Below are positions 1 to 8,624 of a DNA stretch of 35,438 nt, one piece after another. The position numbers and the translations under genes were made by a program. A model generated the notes under the pieces. That model saw nothing but the letters and a program-made list of their open reading frames with translations. It searched no databases and was not told the origin of the DNA. Source of the DNA: Clostridia bacterium. Its GTDB lineage: Bacteria; Bacillota; Clostridia; TANB77; RGIG9151. Every line of letters begins with the position of its first letter. Position 1 is the first letter of the stretch. The stretch lies in NCBI GenBank assembly GCA_017934955.1, contig JAGBIO010000030.1:1-35438 (forward strand), in the 5' to 3' direction.

Positions 1-11
1 AATAATAAAAA

Positions 12-135
12 AGGCCTCTTTAGAGGCAATTAGAGAAAGAGGTGCGGTTGGCAAACCGCTTCGATGTGTCGACAGACACATGCCGGTAAAAGTCCCTTAT
101 AGGGACAGAGCAAACCGCCGGCTAAGCCGGCGGTT
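12..135. repeat. ladder of five short hairpins
   Basis: Five perfect inverted repeats follow one another: GCCTCT/AGAGGC (14-27), GCGGTT/AACCGC (44-59), ATGTGTC/GACACAT (64-81), GTCCC/GGGAC (92-106) and AACCGCCGGC/GCCGGCGGTT (113-135), each with a 2-5 nt loop. No coding frame of note covers them. They could be a structured RNA, the tail of a transcript entering from the left, or clustered palindromic repeats. The function is not determined. Confidence 0.6.
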
Positions 136-186
136 ATGATTGAAAGTGGAATGTCAATAACCCGGGAAAACAGCATCCTAAAATGT

Positions 187-414
187 GTTACAGTTCAGAA
201 TCAAATTTTTACAAATTTAAGCCGGAACTGTAACTTGAAAAATGTTACAAGCCAGTCTCAAAATTATAGAGAAGGCACAAACAATGTAGGGACACAATTT
301 ATTGTGTCCTAATTCTAAGCGGCTGCTTATTCCGCGGACACAATAAATTGTGTCCCTACAAAGGAATACAGGACATTTCGTACATATAGAAAATTATTAA
401 GTCTGAACTGTAAC
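187..414. repeat. palindromic MITE-like element, word GGACACAAT
   Basis: An outer GTTAC...GTAAC pair (244-248 and 410-414) encloses two 20-bp palindromes at 290-309 and 336-355, each flanked by GTAGG or CCTAC. Directly to the left, 187-234 is another small inverted repeat (GTTACAGTTC/GAACTGTAAC). Both palindromes carry the same word. The element is non-coding and has no transposase. It belongs to the dispersed family also seen at 8313, 11397, 25790 and 31045. Confidence 0.8.
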
Positions 415-443
415 TTGAGGAATAACAAAAATGCCTCTCTCGC

Positions 444-472
444 TTTACATAACTTGAAAAATGGTGTATAAT
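444..472 (+). promoter_or_regulatory. SigA promoter for the Cys-rich secreted protein
   Basis: The -35 box TTTACA (444-449) and -10 box TATAAT (467-472) are separated by 17 bp. The leader that follows has a GAGCA/TGCTC hairpin (498-511) and an AGAAGGAG ribosome site before the ATG at 557. Confidence 0.75.
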
Positions 473-556
473 AATTTAGGGAGGTTATTTTTATTTCGAG
501 CAATAGTGCTCAGTCGGCAAATTATTTTAGACGTAAAAAAAGAAGGAGAAATCAAA

Positions 557-2206
557 ATGAAAAAATTGGTTAGCGTAATCCTTATGGTCCTGCTGTTGGT
601 TTTGACGGCAGCGCTGGCGTATGCTGCGGAGGAATGTTCGCTCTGCGGACGAGTCCATAAGCTGCACGATGGAAAGTGCCCCGAGGCTTGTTCGGTGGAA
701 CATCACGGCAACGAACACCACTACTACGAGTGTCCGGACTTTGACGGATATTGCAGTATCTGCAAGTCGGTAACGGATCACTCCACGAATACGTGTCCGT
801 ATAGTGGGATGAGTTGGCTGGATTCTACCGGAGGTTGGAAAAAAGACAGTTATATTGCCGAAGGACAGAACGCGCGGAAGCCGATTTACTGCAGTTTCTG
901 CGGTCACTATGGATATCACTATGAAAGTGAATGCTGGAGGAACCCAACTCCGGCGACATCGGAGCCTACCGCAACGCCAAAGCCTACCGCGACTCCCTGT
1001 GCACATAAATTTGTACCGGAACTTTTGAAGGAACGCAAGGACACTTCAAAGCGTTCGGCAGAATTGTGCTATATGCAGGTAAAGACGTACGGTTGGATTT
1101 GCGAGCTTTGTGGAGAGAAAGACAGTGAAACGTATGAGACGGAGGAACAGATTGGGCATAATTTTAAGAACTACGTTTGTCAGGAGTGTGGCTATGATGT
1201 AACTCCGGCAACCCCGAAGCCCACCGCGACGCCGAAACCCACCAAAACCCCGAAGCCGACAGCGACGCCTAAGTTTGAATGTGAGCATTTGAACATTCGC
1301 GAAGAGAAAGTCGGGAACGGAGACTATTGGTACAACAACGATAATATTTGCTATACGGCGTATTATCGAACCGTTTGCAGGGATTGCGGCGCAGTGACAA
1401 GTGCGGAAGTGTATCCGAAGAACGAACAGCATGAATATAATAATCGGCATGTTTGTATGAACTGCGGATATGTATCTTCCGCCTATCAGGCTACACCTAC
1501 ACCGAAGCCGACCGCCACGCCTATTCCTACGGAAGCACCTTGCGAGCATCAGCTTGTTTCTCAGAAGGTTGATGAGAAACTTGAGTCTTATGCCCGCAAT
1601 AATGATTTGGTTTGCAGTAACGGAGTGGAAACGTACCATGTGACTTGCGGTCTTTGCGGTGAGTTCTTTAGAGCTTACTACGTACCGGTGCAGAAGCAGC
1701 ATGATTACAATGAGCAGCACGTTTGCCGGAACTGCGGATATGTGCACTCTGCCTATCGGGCTACTGCGGCTCCGAAGCCTACTGCGACTCCGATTCCGAC
1801 GGCGACACCTTGCCAGCACAAGCATACCGTGGACAACTATCTGAGGACAGAAATTCGTGAGACGTATTTCAACGATCCGAATAAGTGTCGTTGCGAAGTT
1901 TTTGTGTATCAAAAAGTTTGTAACGATTGCGGGATGAGATGGGACGAAGAACCGGATGATTCGAATCTTCAGATTAAGAGCGACCATGCCTATGGCGAAA
2001 ACAATGTCTGTATCTACTGCGGAAGTGCAAAGCCCGTAACTCCTGAAGTGACAGCGATTCCCACGGCTACGTCGCCTGTGATGGAACCGACCGCGGTTCC
2101 GAATATCACGTTTGAACGTGTCGAGCAACCGGATTGGTTGACAATCATTGCGATTGTTGTTCTGGTTATCGTTGCTATCATCTTTGTGAAAGTGATGTTC
2201 TTCTAA
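557..2206 (+). CDS. secreted, membrane-anchored Cys-rich zinc-ribbon-like repeat protein
   Basis: This 549-residue protein is not assigned to a named family. The start at 557 is preceded by AGAAGGAG and begins a clear signal peptide (MKKLVSVILMVLLLVLTAAL, then AYA and a predicted cleavage). An upstream in-frame ATG at 461 lies inside the promoter and was rejected. The mature protein has an N-terminal Cys/His-rich region, then four modules, each opening with C-x-H and closing on two CxxC pairs such as VCRDCG and HVCMNCGY. The modules are joined by PTATPKPTATP-type linkers. The last ~25 residues form one transmembrane helix, so the protein should be anchored outside the membrane. The CxxC pairs suggest Zn binding; this is an inference. 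G/C-richer codon use sets it apart from the adjacent AT-rich genes. Its linkers resemble those of the protein at 16544. Confidence 0.8.
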   Translation: MKKLVSVILMVLLLVLTAALAYAAEECSLCGRVHKLHDGKCPEACSVEHHGNEHHYYECPDFDGYCSICKSVTDHSTNTCPYSGMSWLDSTGGWKKDSYIAEGQNARKPIYCSFCGHYGYHYESECWRNPTPATSEPTATPKPTATPCAHKFVPELLKERKDTSKRSAELCYMQVKTYGWICELCGEKDSETYETEEQIGHNFKNYVCQECGYDVTPATPKPTATPKPTKTPKPTATPKFECEHLNIREEKVGNGDYWYNNDNICYTAYYRTVCRDCGAVTSAEVYPKNEQHEYNNRHVCMNCGYVSSAYQATPTPKPTATPIPTEAPCEHQLVSQKVDEKLESYARNNDLVCSNGVETYHVTCGLCGEFFRAYYVPVQKQHDYNEQHVCRNCGYVHSAYRATAAPKPTATPIPTATPCQHKHTVDNYLRTEIRETYFNDPNKCRCEVFVYQKVCNDCGMRWDEEPDDSNLQIKSDHAYGENNVCIYCGSAKPVTPEVTAIPTATSPVMEPTAVPNITFERVEQPDWLTIIAIVVLVIVAIIFVKVMFF

Positions 2207-2213
2207 CCTACCA

Positions 2214-2259
2214 CCCACGCAAAATGCCAAAAAAGCCTTTTGCGTGGGCTTTTCTTTTT
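2214..2259 (+). terminator. Rho-independent terminator
   Basis: The arms CCCACGCAAAA and TTTTGCGTGGG pair around a short loop and are followed by CTTTTCTTTTT, directly after the stop codon at 2206. Confidence 0.85.
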
Positions 2260-2272
2260 AAAACTTTTTCTA

Positions 2273-2299
2273 TTGACGAAACTTTCTTTCTAAGATAAT
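2273..2299 (+). promoter_or_regulatory. SigA-like promoter for the epimerase-pfkA operon
   Basis: The -35 box TTGACG (2273-2278) and -10 box GATAAT (2294-2299) are 15 bp apart, shorter than ideal. They sit between the preceding terminator and the strong AGGAGGAGGTG ribosome site. Confidence 0.55.
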
Positions 2300-2319
2300 A
2301 TCAGGAGGAGGTGAGTCGA

Positions 2320-3180
2320 ATGGTCATTGGAAATGATGCGTTGAAAGTGACATTAAAATCTGCCGGTGCAGAGATGACGAGCATAAATTACCGAGGAATA
2401 GAATATCTATGGAACGGCGATAAAAAATACTGGGGAAGGCATGCTCCGATTTTATTTCCGATTGTCGGAAGATTAAAGGACAATAAAACAGTAATAGAAG
2501 GAAAAGAATACGAAATGAGTCAGCATGGTTTTGCAAGAGATTGTGATTTTCAGTTAAATTTGGCAACATCGACGATGGCTTGTTATCGTTTAAAATATAA
2601 TGAAGAAACGTTGAAGAAATATCCTTATCGTTTTGAATTATCGATTACTTATGAGGTGATGGAAAATTCGGTGAAGGTCACCTATCAAGTAAAAAATAAA
2701 GATGACAAAACGATGTTTTTTAGTATCGGAGGGCATCCTGCCTTTCGTTGGCCGCTTTTAGAGTCGGAAAAATTTGAGGACTATGTGATCGAATTTTCTG
2801 AAAAGGAAACCGCTAATCGGATTTCGGTAGAAGACGGCTATGTCTATGAGACAGAAGATTTGCTTCTGAAAGACGAAGATACGATTTCTCTTTCTAAAAA
2901 AGTATTTGATATCGATACCTTTATTTTTCATCACTTAAATTCGAAATCGGTAACGTTCAAATCGAAAAAATCCGAAAAAGCGGTAATTCTTCATTTTGAG
3001 GGATTCCCGTATTTGGGAATTTGGAGCAGAAAAGACGAAGCGGAGTTTCTTTGCTTAGAGCCGTGGTTCGGAATTGCAGACCGGAAAGAGACTAACGGTA
3101 TTTTTGAAGAAAAGCCGGGAATAAATCGATTGGAACCGAAGGCAAGTTTTGAGTGCAGTTATAAAATTGAACTACAATAA
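2320..3180 (+). CDS. aldose 1-epimerase family protein (LacX-like)
   Basis: This 286-residue protein matches the galactose mutarotase-like family, which interconverts the alpha and beta anomers of sugars in the cytoplasm. Visible family features are the N-terminal GAEMTSI and YLWNGD segments, RHAPILFPIVG near residues 40-50, the candidate catalytic His in SQHGFARD (H69), GGHPAF in the middle, and the C-terminal LCLEPW with the candidate catalytic Glu. The ATG at 2320 sits 6-8 nt after AGGAGGAGG; the in-frame GTG at 2311 lies within that ribosome site, so 2320 is preferred. It heads a three-gene cluster ending in pfkA, consistent with a role in feeding sugars into glycolysis. The exact sugar cannot be read from the sequence. 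Confidence 0.88.
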   Translation: MVIGNDALKVTLKSAGAEMTSINYRGIEYLWNGDKKYWGRHAPILFPIVGRLKDNKTVIEGKEYEMSQHGFARDCDFQLNLATSTMACYRLKYNEETLKKYPYRFELSITYEVMENSVKVTYQVKNKDDKTMFFSIGGHPAFRWPLLESEKFEDYVIEFSEKETANRISVEDGYVYETEDLLLKDEDTISLSKKVFDIDTFIFHHLNSKSVTFKSKKSEKAVILHFEGFPYLGIWSRKDEAEFLCLEPWFGIADRKETNGIFEEKPGINRLEPKASFECSYKIELQ

Positions 3181-3196
3181 AAGGTCGGTGATGACA

Positions 3197-3718
3197 ATGA
3201 AAGCAATCCGAGTGACTTTGTGCGAAGAGCGAACGTTGTTCGGAAATCCTGTCATAAAAACGTCTCGAACGGAAAAAGGTTCCTATAAGAAAGTTTTAAG
3301 AAAATTAAAGCAGGAAGAATATGATGTCATTACTTTGAAAGAATATAATAAGAAGATTGTAGAATATTGCAATGGGCTTGGTATCATACCTGAGGAGGAT
3401 GAAACCTTTTTAATTGAATATTTTACGAAGCTCTTAAAAAAGGCATTTGAGGAAAAAGGTCCCTTAAATTTAGGTGTATGCTTTGCGGTAGAAGATGCCA
3501 AAATAGCGGAAAAGATTATTGAAGAGACTTGCGTTTTTTGTCGAACCCTTTCGGTGCCGGCTTATCCGAGGTGTCGCCGGCTTTCGGAAAAAATTATGAG
3601 ACAAAACGGTTTGAAAATAAATCTTGAAAATAGTCTTGCGAAAATTGAGAAAAAATGCGATAGTATTATTAATGTCAGTAATTTAAAAATTAGTAATCAG
3701 GAGGATGATTTTTCATGA
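3197..3718 (+). CDS. conserved-looking hypothetical protein between epimerase and pfkA
   Basis: I do not recognise this 173-residue protein. The start at 3197 (or 3191, also ATG) follows a modest AGGTCGGTG ribosome site just after the epimerase stop. It is Lys/Glu-rich, with no signal peptide or membrane helix. The C-terminal half holds a Cys cluster, ETCVFCRTLSVPAYPRCRRL. Its TGA overlaps the pfkA ATG (ATGA), so the two genes are probably translationally coupled. A regulatory or structural link to sugar metabolism is conceivable but rests only on gene position. Codon use matches its AT-rich neighbours. Confidence 0.75.
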   Translation: MKAIRVTLCEERTLFGNPVIKTSRTEKGSYKKVLRKLKQEEYDVITLKEYNKKIVEYCNGLGIIPEEDETFLIEYFTKLLKKAFEEKGPLNLGVCFAVEDAKIAEKIIEETCVFCRTLSVPAYPRCRRLSEKIMRQNGLKINLENSLAKIEKKCDSIINVSNLKISNQEDDFS

Positions 3719-4791
3719 GAAAAGTAGCAATATTAACAGGCGGTGGCGATTGCCCGGGATTAAATGCAGTCATCAGAGCAATTACAAAAACAGCAATTAC
3801 AAAATATAATTTGGATGTAATCGGTTATGTGGATGGATACAGAGGGTTTGTGGAAAACAGATGGAGACCGATTACTTTAAACGATGTAGAGGATATTTTA
3901 GATAAAGGCGGTACTATTTTAGGAACTTCCAACAGCGATAATCCGTTTAAGTTCTTAAAAACAAGAGATTCAGAGCCTGTGGATATGTCGGATATTTGTA
4001 TTAAACAAATGAAAGATTTGGGTGTGGACTGTTTATTTGTTGTCGGCGGAGACGGCACATTAACTTCCGGAAGAGATTTCTCAAGAAAAGGATTCCCTGT
4101 TATCGGAGTACCGAAAACAATTGATAACGACTTAAATGCAACTGAAGTAACATTTGGTTTTAATACAGCGGTTACCAATGCGGTAGATGCTATGGACAAG
4201 TTAAAGACAACCGCAGAATCGCATAAGAGAATTATGTTGGTAGAAATTATGGGACGTTATGCCGGATGGTTAACGTTGGAAACCGGTATTGCAGGCGCTG
4301 CGTCAGCAATTTTGCTTCCGGAAATTCCGTATGATTTAGATAAATTGTGTGACTTCTTAAAGGAAAAGACAGAAAATGGTCAGAAATATTGTATGGTAGC
4401 GGTATCGGAAGGTGCGAAACCGAAAAACGGGGAAGTAACAATTAGCAGAATCGTAGGCTACAGTCCGGATTCCGTAAGGCTTGGCGGTGTTTCCAATAAA
4501 TTGGCTCGTGAAATCGAAGAAAAAACAGGAATCGAAACCCGTGCCACGGTTTTAGGTCATATTCAAAGAGGCGGACAAACTTCCGCTTATGACAGAGTAT
4601 TGTCAACAAAATATGGCGTAAAAGCGATGGAACTTGCGATGGAAGGAAACTTCGGAAAGATGGTTGCGATGATAGACGGAAAGGTAAGTTATACAACATT
4701 AGAAGAAGCAGTGGGACAATTAAAGAACGTGCCGGTAGATTGTGATTTGGTTCAAACGGCTAAGAGTATGGGAGTTTATTTCGGAGAGTAG
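3715..4791 (+). CDS. pfkA: 6-phosphofructokinase
   Basis: This 358-residue enzyme phosphorylates fructose 6-phosphate at the committed step of glycolysis. It shows the N-terminal nucleotide loop TGGGDCPGLN (8-17), GGDGT (111-115), PKTIDND (133-139) with the catalytic Asp, and MGRYAGW (179-185). In this family Gly after GGD favours ATP, whereas Asp there marks PPi enzymes. Lys in place of Gly in PKTIDND is shared with PPi enzymes and with the 'group III' PFKs. The combination therefore suggests an ATP-using group III enzyme, though phosphoryl-donor use must be assayed. At 358 residues it is longer than the ~320 of the classical enzyme. The start overlaps the previous stop, and AGGAGG lies just upstream. 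Confidence 0.95.
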   Translation: MRKVAILTGGGDCPGLNAVIRAITKTAITKYNLDVIGYVDGYRGFVENRWRPITLNDVEDILDKGGTILGTSNSDNPFKFLKTRDSEPVDMSDICIKQMKDLGVDCLFVVGGDGTLTSGRDFSRKGFPVIGVPKTIDNDLNATEVTFGFNTAVTNAVDAMDKLKTTAESHKRIMLVEIMGRYAGWLTLETGIAGAASAILLPEIPYDLDKLCDFLKEKTENGQKYCMVAVSEGAKPKNGEVTISRIVGYSPDSVRLGGVSNKLAREIEEKTGIETRATVLGHIQRGGQTSAYDRVLSTKYGVKAMELAMEGNFGKMVAMIDGKVSYTTLEEAVGQLKNVPVDCDLVQTAKSMGVYFGE

Positions 4792-4910
4792 GACAGCATG
4801 AATGCTGTCCGTACAGAAAAGAAGAGGTACGAAGAGAGTGGACAGCATGAATGCTGTCCGTACAGAAAAAAAGAGGTACAAGCAATGTAGGGACCCCATT
4901 TATGGTGTCC
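4791..4910. repeat. three palindromic repeats between pfkA and ruvB
   Basis: Two copies of GGACAGCATGAATGCTGTCC (4791-4810 and 4840-4859), each followed by GTACAG, precede a third palindrome of another word, GGACCCCATTTATGGTGTCC (4891-4910), preceded by GTAG. The first copy starts on the last base of the pfkA stop codon. No other terminator is apparent after pfkA, so these hairpins may stand in for one. Confidence 0.8.
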
Positions 4911-4930
4911 GCTGAATTGGAGAATTCGTT

Positions 4931-5920
4931 ATGAAGGAAGAAGAAAGAATTGTATGTCCCGGCGCGCGTGAAGAAGACGCGGAGGAAAATTCTTTAAGAC
5001 CGAAATGGTTAAAAGAATATACCGGTCAGGATAAAGTAAAGGAAAATTTATTGGTATTTATTGAAGCAGCGAAAATGCGTAATGAAGCGTTAGATCATAT
5101 TTTACTCTATGGTCCTCCGGGATTGGGAAAAACGACGCTTGCGAATATTATTGCGAATGAAGTCGGCGTAAATATTCGAATTACTTCCGGTCCGGCGATT
5201 GAGCGACCGGGGGATTTGGCGGCGATTTTGACGAATTTGTCGGAAGGCGACGTGTTGTTTATCGATGAGATTCATCGGTTAAGCCGAAGTGTAGAGGAAA
5301 TTTTGTATCCGGCATTAGAGGATTTTGCGTTGGATATTATTATCGGAAAAGGTCCTTCTGCGAGATCGATTCGCTTGGATTTGCCGAAGTTCACGTTAAT
5401 TGGGGCTACTACAAAAGCCGGAATGTTAACTTCGCCTTTAAGAGATCGTTTCGGTGTGATTCAACGTTTGGAATTGTATAATCCGGAAGATTTGGCGCAG
5501 ATTGTCAAGCGTTCTTGCAGTATTTTGAAGACGGAAATTGAAGAAGACGCGTTGCTGGAAATTGCATCGCGTTCCCGTGGAACACCGAGAATTGCGAATC
5601 GTTTGTTAAAACGCGTTAGAGATTATGCGTTGGTAAAAGGCGATGGGACAATTACTTTAGAGATTGCAAGAAATGCGTTAGGAAAATTGGAAATCGATGA
5701 ACTTGGATTAGATAATATTGATCGCATTATGCTAAATGCGATTATGAATAATTTTGCCGGTGGTCCTGTCGGGTTAGAGACTTTGGCGGCGTCAATCGGA
5801 GAAGATCCCGATACCATTGAAGATGTGTATGAGCCATATCTATTGCAGTTGGGATTTATTAACCGAACTCCGCGTGGCAGAATGGTGACGCAAGCAGCAA
5901 GAGACCACATGGCGATGTAA
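4931..5920 (+). CDS. ruvB: Holliday junction branch-migration ATPase RuvB
   Basis: This 329-residue AAA+ motor drives branch migration of Holliday junctions with RuvA. Visible motifs are Walker [10 protein letters not shown] (61-69), Walker B DEIH (112-115), sensor 1 GATTKAG (158-164), the arginine-finger region SPLRDRFG (168-175), and the C-terminal winged helix with [11 protein letters not shown]. Length is normal for the family. No ruvA is adjacent; it must lie elsewhere. The ribosome site (TTGGAG) is weak. The gene is followed after 12 bp by the pseudouridine synthase, so the two are probably co-transcribed. Confidence 0.97.
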   Translation: MKEEERIVCPGAREEDAEENSLRPKWLKEYTGQDKVKENLLVFIEAAKMRNEALDHILLYGPPGLGKTTLANIIANEVGVNIRITSGPAIERPGDLAAILTNLSEGDVLFIDEIHRLSRSVEEILYPALEDFALDIIIGKGPSARSIRLDLPKFTLIGATTKAGMLTSPLRDRFGVIQRLELYNPEDLAQIVKRSCSILKTEIEEDALLEIASRSRGTPRIANRLLKRVRDYALVKGDGTITLEIARNALGKLEIDELGLDNIDRIMLNAIMNNFAGGPVGLETLAASIGEDPDTIEDVYEPYLLQLGFINRTPRGRMVTQAARDHMAM

Positions 5921-5932
5921 AGAGGGGCAAAG

Positions 5933-6868
5933 ATGGAGAAAGTTATTTTAGAGGGAGTTGCCCAACAGCCGGAAACGGTACGAACTTTTTTGAAAAATCA
6001 ATGGGAGTTATCCGAACGCTTATTAAGAAAATTAAAACTTAATAAGCGTATTTTGTGTAACGGAAAAGAAATCTGGGTGAATGAAATTTTAAATCCGGGA
6101 GATAAAGTACAGGCGGATATTTCTTTTGAGGAAACGAATGACGAGATTTTAGCGGAAGAACAGCCGTTGGAGATTTTATATGAAGATGCCTGTTTGCTGA
6201 TTTTGAATAAGCCTGGAAATATTGTGGTCCATCCGACCTGCCTGCATCCGACCGGAACGCTTGCGAATGGCGTGAAGGCTTACTTAGAAGGAAAAAAGGA
6301 ACATATTTTAACGCGATTTGTGAATAGATTGGATCGAGAGACTTCCGGTGTGATCGTGTTTGCGAAAAATGAATATACGCAGGAAATTTTGGCGAAGCAG
6401 ATGCAGAAGAAGGTGTTTGAAAAGGAATATATCGCCGTTGTAAACGGTGTTATTTCGGAAGATTCCGGAACAATTGATTTCCCGATAAAAAGGGCGCCGG
6501 ATAGTATTATGCTTCGTATGACGGCAACGGACGGAGAAGAAGCGATTACGCATTTTGAAGTAGTGCAACGTTTTTCGAAATATACGGTTCTTCGGTTGCG
6601 TCTTGAAACGGGAAAAACGCATCAAATTCGTGTGCATTGCAAAGCCATCGGGCATCCGATTGTGGGGGATGGGTTATATGGTGAAGAGAAAACGGAGTTG
6701 ATTGGAAGGCAAGCATTACATGCTGAAAAAATTCGCTTTCTTCATCCGATTACAAAGGAGAAATTGGAGATTACGGCGAAATTACCGAAAGATATGGAAG
6801 AATTAATTGCAAGATTGACTTTTGAGGAAAAAATGGACAGCATGAATGCTGTCCGTACAACCACATAG
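5933..6868 (+). CDS. RluA/RluD-family pseudouridine synthase
   Basis: This 311-residue enzyme isomerises uridine to pseudouridine in rRNA or tRNA. An S4-like N-terminal domain (roughly residues 14-65) precedes the catalytic domain, which carries the signature NRLDRETSG (131-139) with the catalytic Asp at 134. RTKTH-like substrate-binding sequence appears as ETGKTHQIRVH. The last 11 residues (MDSMNAVRTTT) and the stop are encoded by a palindromic repeat at 6835-6854, so the natural C-terminus appears replaced or extended by repeat sequence. Which RNA site it modifies cannot be told from this sequence. Confidence 0.92.
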   Translation: MEKVILEGVAQQPETVRTFLKNQWELSERLLRKLKLNKRILCNGKEIWVNEILNPGDKVQADISFEETNDEILAEEQPLEILYEDACLLILNKPGNIVVHPTCLHPTGTLANGVKAYLEGKKEHILTRFVNRLDRETSGVIVFAKNEYTQEILAKQMQKKVFEKEYIAVVNGVISEDSGTIDFPIKRAPDSIMLRMTATDGEEAITHFEVVQRFSKYTVLRLRLETGKTHQIRVHCKAIGHPIVGDGLYGEEKTELIGRQALHAEKIRFLHPITKEKLEITAKLPKDMEELIARLTFEEKMDSMNAVRTTT

Positions 6869-6936
6869 AGAGTAGGGACAGCATTTATGCTGTCCGCACC
6901 ACACCATAGAAGGTAGGGACAGCATTTATGCTGTCC
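6835..6936. repeat. three palindromic repeats at the end of the pseudouridine synthase gene
   Basis: Palindromes lie at 6835-6854 (inside the coding region), 6876-6895 and 6917-6936. All carry the word GGACAGCAT, and the last two are preceded by GTA. They fill the gap before rsmB. Confidence 0.8.
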
Positions 6937-6971
6937 ATTGAATAAGCAGTCAGTAAAATAGGGAGGAATTT

Positions 6972-8306
6972 ATGAATAGCAGAGAAACCGCGTTACAGAT
7001 TTTAATGGAGTTTGAAGAAGGGCATCTTTATTCGAATTTATTGCTGAATAAGGAACTGAAAAAAGGCAATTTCAGTGAAGTGGATAAAACGTTTATTACC
7101 CAGTTGGTGTATGGAGTGATTTCCAACCGAATTTTTTTGGACTTTGTGATTCGGAAGTTTTCGAAAATTCGCTTGAAGAAGATTGCACCTCCTATTTTGA
7201 CAACGCTTCGTATGGGAATTTACCAAATCTACTTTCTAAGCAGAGTGCCGGTTTCGGCGGCTTGTGATGAGTCAGTAAAACTTGCGAGAAAGTATGGCCA
7301 TAATGCGTCTGCGAATTTTGTGAATGCGATTTTAAGAAATGTGGCGAAAACAGAAAAGAGGCGTATTTTGGATGAGATTCCTTCTTTAGATGAACGACTT
7401 TCGGTGGAATATTCCTATCCGCTGTGGTTGATTACGTTGTGGTTAAAGCAGTTTGGTAAGGAGGAGACGGTTCAGCTATTAAAGAAAAATGAAGAGGTGC
7501 CGTATCAGTGTTTGCGGGTAAATACCTTAAAACTTTCGAGAGAGGAATTAAAAGAGCGATTGACGGCAGATGGTGTGGAAGTACAAGAGGGAGTGGTTTC
7601 GGATATTTTATATACGAATACCTCGAAGAATTTATTAAACTCTTCTTATTTTGAGGACGGTTTGCTTACTTTTCAAGATGAGGCGCCGGCGCTGGTGGCG
7701 CATCTGTTGGAGGCGGAAGACGGGGAGGAAATTTTAGATATTTGTGCGGCTCCCGGCGGAAAGACGACGCATATTGCGGAATTGACGAAGGATCAAGCGA
7801 AGATTACGGCGATGGATTTATATGAACATCGTTGCAAGTTGATTGAGGAGCTTGCTGAGCGTTTGGGGATTCATTCGATTACGACTTTGGCGCAAGATGC
7901 TTCGATTTATTGTCCTGAGTATGAAGAAAAATTTGACCGAATTGTGGCGGATGTTCCGTGCAGCGGATTAGGCGTGATTCGAAAGAAGCCGGATATTAAG
8001 CTACGGGTGGAAGAAGGAGATATTGAAAAAATTAATGAAATCCAGAAGGCGATTTTGAGAAATGCAGCGAGATATTTGAAAAAAGGCGGAAGATTGCTTT
8101 ACAGTACTTGTACGAATACCGCTTGTGAAAATGAGGATACCGTTCGTTGGTTTTTAGAAGAGTATAAAGACTTCGAGATTGATACGAAGGAAGAAGTAAT
8201 TCCGGAGAAGTTTCGAAGCGGTTTGGTAAATGGGATGTTGACGTTGTCTCCGACACATCAAGATACCGATGGTTTTTTTATTTGTTCATTTTGTAAAAAA
8301 AGATAA
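6972..8306 (+). CDS. rsmB: 16S rRNA m5C967 methyltransferase RsmB (Sun family)
   Basis: This 444-residue enzyme methylates C5 of a cytosine in 16S rRNA with S-adenosylmethionine. An N-terminal NusB-like RNA-binding domain (about 1-135) is followed by a Rossmann methyltransferase domain. SAM loop: DICAAPGGKTTH (256-267). Motif IV: DVPCSG, with Cys330 thought to aid product release. Motif VI: YSTCT, with the nucleophile Cys380. AGGGAGGA lies 7-8 nt before the ATG. The gene sits downstream of another RNA modification enzyme, with palindromic repeats between them. Confidence 0.95.
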   Translation: MNSRETALQILMEFEEGHLYSNLLLNKELKKGNFSEVDKTFITQLVYGVISNRIFLDFVIRKFSKIRLKKIAPPILTTLRMGIYQIYFLSRVPVSAACDESVKLARKYGHNASANFVNAILRNVAKTEKRRILDEIPSLDERLSVEYSYPLWLITLWLKQFGKEETVQLLKKNEEVPYQCLRVNTLKLSREELKERLTADGVEVQEGVVSDILYTNTSKNLLNSSYFEDGLLTFQDEAPALVAHLLEAEDGEEILDICAAPGGKTTHIAELTKDQAKITAMDLYEHRCKLIEELAERLGIHSITTLAQDASIYCPEYEEKFDRIVADVPCSGLGVIRKKPDIKLRVEEGDIEKINEIQKAILRNAARYLKKGGRLLYSTCTNTACENEDTVRWFLEEYKDFEIDTKEEVIPEKFRSGLVNGMLTLSPTHQDTDGFFICSFCKKR

Positions 8307-8312
8307 AAAATT

Positions 8313-8555
8313 GTTACAATTCAGACTTAAATTTATAGAAATAGCACAAACACTGTAGGGACAGCATTCGCGGACGTAACATCATGAACGAAGTGAATGG
8401 CTTGTACGTCCTGTACAAAGAAACTCCAAGAACGAAGTGATTGGAAAGTTTTGACTGCTATGCTGTCCGCAGAAAAGGCGGAATGAAGGACAGCATGAAT
8501 GCTGTCCCTACAAGGCTTTAGCGAAAATAATAAGTTGTTAAGTTTGAATAGTAAC
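8313..8555. repeat. MITE-like element, word GGACAGCAT, with ~90-bp internal insertion
   Basis: The ends GTTACAATTCAGACTTAA (from 8313) and its near inverse, ending GAATAGTAAC (8555), enclose two palindromes. The left palindrome is split at its centre by ~90 bp starting CGCGGACGTAAC. That insert holds two stem-loops with the same loop, GAACGAAGTGA. An almost identical insert splits the left palindrome of the element at 11397. A solitary palindrome of the same word follows at 8568-8587. Confidence 0.82.
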
Positions 8556-8624
8556 AAAAAATTGTAGGGACAGCATTTATGCTGTCCATTCCATAAATGT
8601 ACTACATAAAAGAAGAAAAAACAG

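Noticed and set aside
461-556. Upstream ATG at 461 as the start of the Cys-rich protein
   Set aside because: It lies within the promoter spacer, so the transcript would not include it; the 557 ATG has a ribosome site and begins a signal peptide.
1046-2230. Long minus-strand open frame (394 codons) opposite the Cys-rich secreted protein
   Set aside because: The plus strand has promoter, ribosome site, signal peptide and modular repeats; the minus frame has no ribosome site and reads as low-complexity shadow sequence.
4791-6936. Regularly spaced palindromes as a possible CRISPR array
   Set aside because: Spacing is irregular, units are 20-bp self-complementary words that vary between copies, and no cas genes are present.
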